Positions 46,986-57,560 of a stretch of 64,000 nt of DNA are shown piece after piece. Origin of the DNA: Lates calcarifer (Eukaryota > Chordata > Actinopteri > Centropomidae); NCBI RefSeq assembly GCF_001640805.2, contig NC_066835.1:7496227-7560226 (forward strand). Reading direction: 5' to 3'. The notes under the pieces were generated by a model. That model searched no databases. It had not been told where the DNA came from and saw only the letters and a list, made by a program, of their open reading frames with translations. The position numbers and the translations under genes are program-made. Numbering within the stretch: position 1 is the first letter of the stretch; every line of letters starts with the position of its first letter.

Positions 46986-49080
46986 TTCAATAAAAGGTAG
47001 AAAATATTGTTGGTGTTCTGCAATGTAGCTCAAAGGAGTTTAGATTATCAAAGCAATAGAGACACTGCTGAGCCTTTTCCACAATGACATCTGCATTTAC
47101 ACTCAATCTGACTGACTGAGAAGAGACATCAGAACAATTCCATCAGCAAATTTTACAATGAGGAATATTTACTACAACAGTCATCTGTATATAAGGACAT
47201 GAAAGGACACAACTCTGCAGTGAGCCAGTAGAAGTACAAAGGGAATTCAGATGCTTCTAAGGTACAATGTATCTTTGTCTTTATTTTTGTCTCCTCATCT
47301 TTTTCAGAACATGCAGGGTTGGCTGCACTCATGATGGTGAGTCAACAAAGTCAGGCTCATCGTAAAGCACCCAGGTTCCATTCCCTTTATGCCATAAATC
47401 ACTCACATATGGGGCTAACATGTAGTGGATGGTGCATTCCCACATACCCACACACAGCCATTCTTACCTTCAGCTCCTGTGTTAAATTTCAACATAATCT
47501 GAGGGAGAAAATCCTTTCCTTCATCTGACAGAGACAGATCACAGGACCACCTACAGTATAACTTATCCGTGGTCATTTTGGCATCCATCCCTTCCCTCTC
47601 TCTCTCCCCCCTCTTCGTAGACATCTATCACCTCTCCGTGGCCTTCTCCTCATATATCTCCCCTGGTCCCTCCATCTCATCTCTCTGTCTGCTCTATTCA
47701 TCCCATCTCTCCAGCCCCCTACCCATACATTTAAGAGCAGCTGAAGCCCACAGCAGACCACACTTTGTTGCACCATCCATCATGGTTGACTGTAGGCCAA
47801 ACAGGTCCACGAAAAAAAAGAAGCTATGATTTAAGTCTACCTTGCTCTTGGCTGGGCAGGCTGTTCTGTGGTGCCACAGCTGGTTCTTAGATCTAGAAAC
47901 CTGTGAGAGGTCATTTTGTAAGTCTCGACTTGAGCTAACTTCTGATCCGTTCTTCAGCCTTAATCATAACTGTTTGCATTATTTTTGATTTTATCTATTG
48001 ATTGTGAAGAATAATCAATACAGGCAAGTCCCTTCTCTGAAAATGTTAATTATAAACATGAACTGAGAGTATATCTGTTTATTTAATTTGACCTCTAACC
48101 AAACAAAAGGTTTGCATGCTTTGCATTCTATGTATAAAGCAGGGCCAAAATTAATAAGCACATCACAGTGACTGGTAGTAGACATAGTAACTGAGTACAC
48201 TGTGCTGGATTAAAAGGTGTCTTAAGAGTGTTTAATCATGAATTATCACTAAAGCGTGACATGGAGAAATCGATTCTGATTGGCTTGAAGGCACAATCAA
48301 TGGTTTGAATATGCAAAATGTCATGGTGAAGCCTCATGTGGGAAATTAAAAGCACATCAAGTACTTGAATAAACAGCCACTTTGGAGAACAACCCTTGAA
48401 AAGCAATTTAACACACAATTTTAGCTTGGACACATGGTTTAAGGCGATGTGGGTCTGACCAGTGACACAAAAAAGCCAAAAATTTGTCTGGAAAATGAAT
48501 CATTTGTGGGAAAAACCAACAAAGAAAAAGTAATGTGGGGATGGGGATGGGATAGAAAGTGTAGTCTTTACTTCTTGTTCATAATGTCTGTGGAGGGAAT
48601 CTTTGTTGGAGTTTAAGCCCCCTCTTTTGTATGTCCCTTGCATCGAAGATTATACACACAAGCAAAAGTGTTGTTTGGCGGAAAATGTACATTGATTTTC
48701 TATACAACGTTTGCAAAACAGACTACTCGCTGGTTGGCAGGTGGTGGTACGCCCACAGTACCGAGCAAGAAGTGGCAGAGGCATTGACACATGATTTTTT
48801 TCCACCGTATTTCTCCTGCTGTCTTAACCAGCGTGCCTAGATATTACATCTAGTAATTACATAGAAGCCACAGAACCATAGTTACATCTGTAACCATTTT
48901 AACATTGTTTCACTCATTTAGCCTGAAGTATCTTTCCTATCTGCTGCGATTGAAAGCAGTGACATGAAAGTTCACTTAATTAACACTGATTCTAAAGAGC
49001 TATTGATGAATTATCCTTCTCATAGGAGACAGACTCTTAACAAAATGGATCTAGAACTCATCAAAGCTCATCAAACTGTT
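46986..49080. other. Unique non-coding DNA
   Basis: A pyrimidine-rich stretch at about 47580-47710 gives chance frames on both strands. No gene was recognised. Confidence 0.45.
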
Positions 49081-49105
49081 TTTGTGTCATGGTACTGGTG
49101 TATAC

Positions 49106-49259
49106 CTGTGACTGCTCTCTTTGCCAGACATGATCCTAATTGAGTGTTTACGGCACATGAAATACGAGTCTTTGTTGTACTCCATCACCATGAGGTGGGC
49201 AGAGTGAGGCAATGAATAAAACCTGCCGTGACAGTAGTGATGACGGTTGATCTTGCCCT
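49106..49259 (-). other. Exon-like segment, 154 nt, minus strand (weak)
   Basis: On the minus strand a branch-point-like TGCTAAC and CATCTCCTAG| precede an open stretch of 50 codons. It ends at AGTCACAG|GTATAC, so it is bounded by both splice signals. The translation contains HHYCHGRFYSLPHSAH and MVMEYNKDSYFMCRKH, which look more protein-like than most frames here, but I recognise no family. The branch point is rather close to the AG. It could equally be a conserved non-coding element. Confidence 0.13.
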
Positions 49260-49329
49260 CTAGGAGATGAGTTAGCAATTTCATGCCAGCAGAAAACACC
49301 CATCACCATTAGAGAGCGACACTCACTGA

Positions 49330-52300
49330 AGAATTGCTGCTATTTCCATCATTTTGACAATACCAGAAGGGAATCAAGAGGAGAGTGAGATTGCTTGGTC
49401 TACAGGGGAAGAGAGTTTTGGAGGGGGGGCGGATTCATGGAAGCAAATGACTGGAAACCAGAAAGCATCACCTACATGTTACCAGTTACTAATTTGTCTC
49501 TTTCATCTTGTTGTCTTCAGTCTCTCCTCTTGATCTCTCCTCTTCTCTCTGTTTTGCTCTTCCTTCCCTCTCTGCTACTCTGCGCTTAGCCTCAAGACAG
49601 GCCTTCTATGGGCTCTTAACTAAATGGGATCTTTGCTGAGGCCATTGTTGAGAGCTGGGCCATGGCATAGACAGCACGCTCCAATAAGCACAGCAAACAC
49701 TAAAAGGTAAAGGCCATGGCCCTTAGTCCCAAGACTGTTTTCGATTGTGTACGTGAGTGAGAATGAAAGTATGAGGGGAGAGATAGAAAAGTGGAAGCCA
49801 TTATCAATGATGTTACGTATGTTATGCATTTTACTTGTTATTCCATGTATTTTGTTGCACAAACATGAATGCATGGCCTTCCAAACTCTCTGTTGTTGGA
49901 GTCACTATGTTAGATGGAATTCCATAAATAGTATAATATGGGAGTGATGAGCACATACTCTGCCAATTGTACATGTCTGCATAAAGAAACACAACTTTGG
50001 CTCAATTTTAGCCTCTAACAGTCCATCCATAATTCATACATGTGGTATCTTTTAATAGCCGGGCTCAAAAAGAATCACAGCATGTGCTCGCTGACACAGA
50101 AAAAGACATACTGCACACACTGAATGCAATTCATACTCAGTGTTCAGTGGGTCATGAAATATTTAAAAAAAATATGTTGCATGTTTTTGTTGGGCAGACA
50201 GATGAATTCGATGAGGACAACATACTGTTGCAGCGAAAGTAGGAATATCCTGACCTCATAAGCACAAGGAAAAAGAAGAAGAAAAGCTGTCCAAACAGCA
50301 CTGTCACATGCTGGTTGACTGCAGTAAAAATTAAATATTTACAATGTACTCTTTTTTTTTTTTTCCTTTGGAAAGCTGTTTTAGGCCTGAAAGGTTTTGA
50401 AGGCCACTTGCCACTAGTGTGTCTTTTGGCTATTTCTCTTGCTTTGTGTGAATATAAGGAGTTGAATACACTGAGATAACAGCTGCAGAAGAAGACTGCA
50501 ACAAGAGGATATAATTAAAAGGGTGCCAGTCAAATCTCAAACTGTGGCAAACAATGTAAAAATGTGATGGAAACTGTATATTTCATCTACGTCATGATTT
50601 ATTCACTAAATATGTTTCCATTGCACTGTCACATTTTGTTTTTATCAACACACCAACTTTTCCACCTCAGTCAAGCATAAAGATTTTTGTGATATTTAAA
50701 CGTTCTTTCTCATTTTTTTATTTCACTCTGTTTTTATACGTCAATTGAAAATGCTCATAAAAACAGGTGGATGGAAATGCACATATTGACTGCAAGGGGA
50801 AAGTTAATACTGACATTTACTTATCATCTGAGATGACAGTGGACAGATATGGGTCATTTCATGTCACTGAGTTTATGGAATAACAACAGATAGCTTTTCT
50901 TTTCTTTAAAATGACATGTTCATTCATATATTTTAGTGTTTAAGGTATTTTTAACCAGAGTTGGAGCACTAAAATACTGCAAGGGGGAATCAGCAAAGGC
51001 AAGCATTTATTTAAAAAATAGTAACAACAGTGTTAAGCTGACAAAGTTGACTCCAAGGAGAGCTGTAAGTATTGTGTGTGAGAAAAACCCTTGAAGCCTG
51101 GGTGTCATGATAAAAAATGTTTGAAGAGTAAATGCTCCCAAAGCAGCATCCTTGGGGAGTGTCCTTTGGAAATTCGATCATGTTTTTGAGCTCAGCTTTA
51201 GCTTTTTCACACATTTTATTTTTTTATACCCAAGGTTGTTAAAAATAAAAAAGGACATGAGAAGAGCAAACATTTTATCAAGTAGATAAGTTTCACAACC
51301 AGGAACATGTTTCACAATAATTTACTGCCATACACTATTTCCCAGTTAGACACCAATGTTCATTCTGTCATTATTACTGATGCACAGATAAACATAATGC
51401 ATCCCAAAAATAAAAGTCCCAAAATGGCACACATGGGTGCTTATTGTATGTTACCATCTCATGCAGCACTACCTCATTTATGATATGCAGATGGGATTCT
51501 TTTATTTTACATTTTTAACACAATCATATTAGATCATGTCATGACTTCCAAAGACCCATTTAGGCAGCTTTGGTGAAGTTTGTGAACTAACTTCTAAAGC
51601 TGCCATATCTTGAACCTGACAAACTTGTTTCCATATTTAAATTTCATTCATTTTTTATGTGCTCCCCTTTCTCATATGAGCAACAAATTCTGGGATGTTA
51701 TTTTTCAATGAGCCAGGCTCCACCTGTTTCCCTCAGTCACACACAGTTTGTTTACTTGTTGATGTGATAAAAGCATCTGTTTTGTGACATTAAGTGGAAT
51801 TTTATGACTTTACATCATGTATTTATTTGCCTTGTGGAAGGCCGCTGATGCCGCAGTGGCAACTTTTTTTATTTGCTGGAAAAAAGGGTGGCACATGTAT
51901 TTTTAATACTTACAAATGTCAGAAAACAGAAAAGGCAAACATGAATCTTTGATTTTCTTTTTTTTTCACTGAAGCATGTGTTGCTGTCTGTGGTATCGAC
52001 TGCAGTATTTCTGTTGATATGTACACAACGGCAAAATAAAAGAAACAGCTGAGTAAACTAAAGATATAAAATAAAAAGAAATGGGAAAGCATTGGGGTTT
52101 TCCTGGCATGGTCTCCTATAGGTCCACTCAGTCTCTTAAAGCTTAACTTTAATGGCAGAAAATACACACTGTTCTGAACATTATCACTGTGAAGGATATA
52201 GTCTTATCCTCAAAGTACAGCTGAAGCAACTTGAAGAGTCTGTGCCAGACCACAGTGCCTGTTGTAGCAGATGTGGTTGTGGTTCCAGTGCTCTAGTCTT

Positions 52301-52521
52301 AATTGTGTTATCTTAATGTTTTTTTATTATTATTATTATTTTTGTAGTCCTATTACTTATCCTTTTCAGAATTTCAGTACAAACCAAATACAGTAAAAGC
52401 TAAATATGACATTCTTTCCAGCTTTTCTGTTTCCTTAAGATCAGTGTTACTATTTTTTTCAACAGTGCTGCTGATCTGAAGCTCATTTGCCCTTTTCATC
52501 TCTGTACAACAGAAATTTTCA
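49330..52521. other. Unique AT-rich non-coding DNA
   Basis: Three kilobases without recognisable gene or transposon. T-run at about 50350-50364 and (TTA)n at 52326-52341 are the only repeats. Confidence 0.5.
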
Positions 52522-52610
52522 GTCAAGTAAAGTCAGTTTTATTTATATAGTGCCAAATCATCACATAAGTTATCCCAGGGCACTTTTCATATAGAGCAGG
52601 TCTAGGGTCA
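52522..52610 (+). mobile_element. Short dispersed-repeat fragment
   Basis: AGTCAGTTTTATTTATATAG at 52531-52550 followed by TGCCAAATCA and CAGGGCACTTTTCATATAGA matches, from memory, a very common teleost repeat with a TTTATATAGYGCCAAATCA core. Only about 90 bases are present, so the class is not determined. Confidence 0.5.
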
Positions 52611-53167
52611 TTTTTTTGGTAATAGTGTAATAGTGAGGCCTGTTATAAAGAGTAGGTTAAGAGGTACGGTTAACCTGAGATGTGTTTGTTTTGCTAATAC
52701 TCTTCCAAGCTTTACTGTTCTTCATACAATAAGTGCTAGTTGTTATGACATGCTTATATCTCATACCTCCTCTGTCCACCATCATGCCTGTAGCATTTTG
52801 TTGTGCCAATTAAGGTATGTTCCTTCAATGCTGTGGCCAAAGAACCTTAGCTGACACAACGAAAGCTGAGAGTCTGCAGCTTTTGAGGCTGTACTAATGT
52901 GTGTTTACATCATGTGGGATGGTAGAGGTGAGAAAGATTCTAGTGTCAATGCTTAGGTTGTCAAAATGGTTGTACAATTACAGAGTTGATCATGTCCAGG
53001 GTTAAAACACTCTTCACTGACAATATAACACCATATATCAGTCTTTGGCTGAATGTGAACCATCCATATTTGTTTGGCACTTACTCAGTATATCAGAGCT
53101 TTCAGAAAAATCTTTGCTCCCCCAGTTGTACTTGTGACAATATTTTTATTTAATTAATATCACGTTC
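52611..53167. other. Unique non-coding DNA
   Basis: Nothing recognisable. Confidence 0.45.
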
Positions 53168-53645
53168 AGTTGAGGCTGATGGGAATGTCATTTGTTTTTA
53201 ATCCAATCATAAAAGTACTAGACAAATTGAAATTTTGACAATGATGATGGTGTTAGATGATAAGCTAAAGGATCAACAAAGTGATCGCGGTTCATCCTGT
53301 GTGGCTCATGGAATATACCAAATTCCATGCCAAGCTATCCATTCAACAGTTGTTGTGACATTTCACCCAAAGCCTAAAATGTGAACTCACTGGTGGCGCC
53401 ATAGGAAAAGTCAGGGACTCAAATGCCCCAGGGAACCGTGAATATCTATGTTATATTATAGTCCATTAAGAGAACGCTGAGATACTGAAAACTTTGACCT
53501 AGTAGTCCTAAATGAAAAAAAAAATGAAAAAATGGAAAAATGAAAGGATAACCAACAACAACAGAATTCGATGACTGGGGACCAAGAACTGTTGAAATAC
53601 TTCAGTCACCATCCATAGAGCTGCACAGCTAGTATGGCTGCAAAC
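53168..53645 (+). mobile_element. Dispersed repeat family A, copy 3
   Basis: Begins GTTGAGGCTGATGGGAATGT at 53171-53190 and continues with TTGAAATTTTGAC, GGATCAACAAAGTGATCG, CATTCAACAGTTGTTGTGAC, GTGGCGCCATAGGAAAAGTC and, near the end, CCATAGAGCTGCACAGCTAG. The block order agrees with copy 1. Words such as GTTGTTGTGACATTTCACCC echo each other inside the element. No coding capacity. Confidence 0.65.
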
Positions 53646-53811
53646 CAAGACCGCAAAGCAAACTTGCCTCAACAAAACCAAGTCCTCTGCTCTTCTGTTT
53701 TCGACTTGCGGTCAATATGGAAAAATAGCTGGAGGCAGCAATATTGACTGTTATGTAAGTAGAGAAGCTGAAAAATATCCCGTAACTTCATGATGATAAG
53801 TATACCAGTGT

Positions 53812-53850
53812 ACCAGTGTACACCATGTAAGAAACATAGTGTACACTGGT
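53812..53850. repeat. Perfect 12-bp inverted repeat (hairpin)
   Basis: ACCAGTGTACAC at 53812-53823 and GTGTACACTGGT at 53839-53850 are perfect reverse complements with a 15-base spacer. A partial extra left arm (ACCAGTG) sits at 53804-53810. Confidence 0.85.
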
Positions 53851-55496
53851 CATTTTTAAAAGGAAAAGACACTAACTTCTTCTATCACAAAAAAGGAAGT
53901 ATCTCTGAGGAATTGTGGAGTATGTAAAACATAGTATTACATAATATAAACAGTGCAAAAACTAACCCTAGTCTACATGAGTGAATACCTCTGATAATTA
54001 CCTAACTGCAGTCAGCATGGATTTGACATTTTAAAGTAGTAGTGGTTCTCTACTCACGCAGAAGAGCAAAAGACGAGCAAAAAAGTAGGAAGAGAAAGCC
54101 ATGGGGTTGAAAGGGTCATTACAGAATGAGTGTCCCTGGGTGGGAAAAACACAACATGAATAAATAAAAAGGCATGTTAATGAAAATCGACCACAGCAAC
54201 GCCTCCTGTTAGTGCAGTAAAAGTTATGGTGTACTTATTAGTGTCCACACTGCCTTATGATGACTTGAATCTATATCAAAATACAATATATATTCTATTA
54301 GACTTAACTATAGTACCTTGCTATACTACCTGAAAGAACTGACGATACATGTGTTGGTAAATGTGATGTAATGAGAATGTGCACTTCTTATTCATGTGTC
54401 AGACTATCCTTCAGTCTGTTACAGTGACCTAAATGTGATGTAGTGAAGTGGAAGTAAAAAATGACAGACAGAATCTAATAGGAGAGATTTCTTTTTTTTA
54501 GGTTGTTAGCCAGCTGCACTGTGCATATACAGTTTTGTTCTGGTCTAGACACTTCTCAGTAATATGCCAATCATAGGTGCAATTATGCTGCTTCTTGTAT
54601 TTTCAGTTTCACATCATTTTATTTCCACATGTTTAGGTTGTTATTGTGCAAACTCAGCTGGAATATGAATGCTATAAAAAAAATCATTTACAAAAACTCT
54701 TAACCACGTTAATAATGGTTTACAGGTGCCTGTGATCAATTAATGACAATGTGGGTGCTATAAATACTGTATGGTTGCCTTGGTGTTATTGGAGGACTGA
54801 CATCCTTTTCACAGACAGGTCTAAAGACTTGTGGATGAGACAGACACATTGACATGAAAACAGTCGATTAACGGCTTATCTAAATCAATTTATGGCTGAC
54901 TGTAGGAGCAGAAATTTGACTTGTCTAAGGACACAATTTCCCAACAGTTTAGATTTCTTCAGATGTGTGCACAAAGATTATCAGTCTTGAACCTACACAG
55001 ATTTTTATGCATCTGGCCCCTGACGTTAGGCAGTGATTTCCTCCTCTTTGTCTCCCTGTCTGGTTGGCAGCTTGCTCAGTTGGATATGCTATCTGGCTAA
55101 TGTATGATTGATTGTTGGAATAAGAGACACTCCACTGCCCCCGACTTTCCTCCCTCTCAACATGGTTAATGGGCCAGCCAAAGGCAGGTGCAGCTCTGTG
55201 TCTGCAGGCATGTGTGTGTGTGTGTGTAAGTATGCATTTGTGAGTGTCACAGACAGAAATCGGTGCAAGCATTTTAAGCCTTTTGCATGATATTGATAGA
55301 TATTTATGCTATTGGTGCCTATGGGTGTATTCATGTGAGCACATGTGAGCGGGTGCTCCCTGGTCAGAATGTATCAGTGTGTCTTAGTGTAAGTGGGAGT
55401 CACAGAGTCTGGCCTCGGCTAAGCTAAATGAAGCAGAATGAAACACGTGTTTGACGTGGAACGCAATTGAATCAAACGGCCCACTTACCGCATTAT
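53851..55496. other. Unique AT-rich non-coding DNA
   Basis: GT run at 55210-55227. The 107-codon minus frame at 54949-55272 is not protein-like. A minus-strand GGTAAGT donor-like word (plus ACTTACC) occurs at 55487-55493 without a recognisable exon. Confidence 0.45.
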
Positions 55497-55760
55497 ACCC
55501 CCACCACCACCCCATACCCACCAGCCCCTACTCATAACCCCCTCCCCCCAACTCCCACACCCCTCATCCACCTCTCTCCACTCCAACCTGTCCTTGAAAC
55601 GATGGACATGCCGTCCATCAGAGGTCTTTCCCTCAATGAGTCTGCCTTCGCAAATTACTTAAGTATCCGCCTTCCTCCATCCATCCACACTCCACACCCT
55701 CCTTCCCCTCCATCTGCACCCCTATTACATGTTTTCTATAATCCTTCCTTCCATCCTTAC
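55497..55760. repeat. C-rich low-complexity tract
   Basis: Dense CCC/CCA words at 55497-55580 and CCATCC/CCTCC words at 55672-55745, with a short ordinary stretch between. Gives a Pro/Thr/His-rich 101-codon plus frame that is not considered a gene. Confidence 0.7.
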
Positions 55761-55825
55761 AATAAACACTGAGGTCAGTGCAATGCTAAGTGCTTCCTGG
55801 CAATCATCATCGGTTTAGTGGTGGA

Positions 55826-55826
55826 A

Positions 55827-55860
<34 letters not shown>

Positions 55861-55868
55861 TGTGTGTG
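55826..55868. repeat. (GT)n microsatellite
   Basis: About 21 units with one A interruption. Confidence 0.95.
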
Positions 55869-56399
55869 GACTTGGTAGAGGGACAGACAGGGTTCTGTTC
55901 AAATGGCCTACTAATCATTTTATCCCTGTTTTACAAAGGAGCATAATAAGTGATTTACAAAGGATTATCTGTGTAATATATACATGACTTGTTTTTTTTT
56001 TGTTTTTTTTTTCCCCCAGAATCTTGGCCCTCTTCTTCCCTTACCCTCCATGTCTCTCCTCTCTCTCAATTCTGGCCCTTATGTAATTTTATTAACAAAA
56101 GCAGGCCGCTTCACCCTTCTCCATGGAAGGAGAGAGGGTTGGGAGGACAGAGGGAAAGTGAGGGAGAAAGGGAAGCGATGAGCAGAATTTCAACAAGCTG
56201 TCCTTGGTGACTGACCGGAGAAGCATCATGGTAACACTGCTGTCTTGTTGCAGTTTACCCCAGGAATCCAGTGTATATGAGGGTATATGTTTAATGTGTG
56301 GGAGCAAGAACATGGGAATGTGACAAAGGTTGATGTGCTGAGAAAATCTTGCATCTAATTGAAGTCTGAATTAGTAAATTCATGTGCTTAAATGATACA
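55869..56399. other. Non-coding with T-runs
   Basis: T-runs at 55991-56012. No gene was recognised. Confidence 0.5.
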
Positions 56400-56890
56400 C
56401 AGCTTTTCCCAGGACATGTGCTAATCATATGTTTCTACACCATCAGAATTTGGGTGTAATTGAAAACATCAACTTTGCTGCAGATAATTTAACATTACCT
56501 TCTTCATTATGCCACCGTAATCTGATTCCACACACTTCAGGCCCCCTCTCATCTAATCAAAGTCATCCCATGCATCCAATCAGACCCTGACAGACATGCA
56601 TCTTAACATGTCTATTGATAAAGTCAAAGATTTCACGACATGTCACTTAGTTTTCTTTGTGGCGATGCATAAATTATAGCAAAGATTTATCATCAGCACC
56701 ATTTACAAAACAATAATGTGATGCCTTTTATGTCACAAACCTAAATCAATGAGGCAGGGCGAATGTTTGACATTGACGTTGACCATCCTGTTCACCCAGT
56801 CTCGCCTCCACCAATGGGCCCACTGGCAACACCCCTCCGGGAGCAAATGGGAGTACCAGCTAGTAGATTTATGAGCCCCCATTACCCTTT
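56400..56890. promoter_or_regulatory. Candidate conserved non-coding element with TCF/LEF-type sites
   Basis: Almost 500 repeat-free bases. Contains CTAATCAAAGTCATCC at 56553-56568 and AAAGTCAAAGATTTCACG at 56620-56637 (TCAAAG-type TCF/LEF cores), CAGATAATTTAACATTA near 56480, ACAAAACAATAATGTG near 56706 (SOX/FOX-like) and a GC-rich end (CCAATGGGCCCACTGG near 56810). Style suggests an enhancer. Conservation was not tested. Confidence 0.38.
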
Positions 56891-57299
56891 TATTACTGTA
56901 AGTAACAATGAATAACTGTTTGTAATCAGGACATTGGGTTGGTGAGAACAGTATTAGGTTCACCTCATATATCATTGGACAAATACTAGTGGTGGGGACA
57001 ATGAGCGATGAGGATGATGTTGGGGAGAAACCTCTCTTATTTGTAATTATTTAACCCCCCCCGAGTGAATATGATCGCGTACAATGGCATGGCTTGGCAC
57101 AGAAACATGTGTGTAGGTGCAGATATACCCCCACTGCCAACATACACACATACAGTATGTATGCTCAAACTGCTCCAGTAGACAGTTGTTTGTGGAATTG
57201 CTTATTAACAAAGTGCAATTAATCACAGCCATGTCCTGGTCACCTGGGCAACTGAAAACCGGTGGGGAGCAGTGGGGAGTGGGCTCCAGTAGTCTCTCT
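56891..57299. other. Unique non-coding DNA
   Basis: A C-run at 57054-57062. No gene was recognised. Confidence 0.45.
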
Positions 57300-57560
57300 A
57301 AATGGCTCTAATATAACACGCTGCGTTGTAAACGCTGCCTCTCGGTTGTTTGTCAAAAACGCCTGGTGCACGCAAAATACCAGACATTAGATGAGAAACG
57401 GACTGTTTCATCATGCTGACGGGACTGTGAGCACAAATAAATAACCTCGCTCTGTTGTTCATTTCCCTTTTGTCTCTCCATTTCTGGCCACATCGCTTTG
57501 CATTTGACAAAAACTGTAGATGTGTTTCTCTAATATATTTATAACATATATTCTGCTGTG
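57300..57560. promoter_or_regulatory. Candidate conserved non-coding patch
   Basis: CpG-containing, repeat-free block (AACACGCTGCGTTGTAAACG at 57316-57335, GGCCACATCGCTTTGCATTT near 57486). The 91-codon minus frame through it has no motif. Weak call. Confidence 0.22.
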
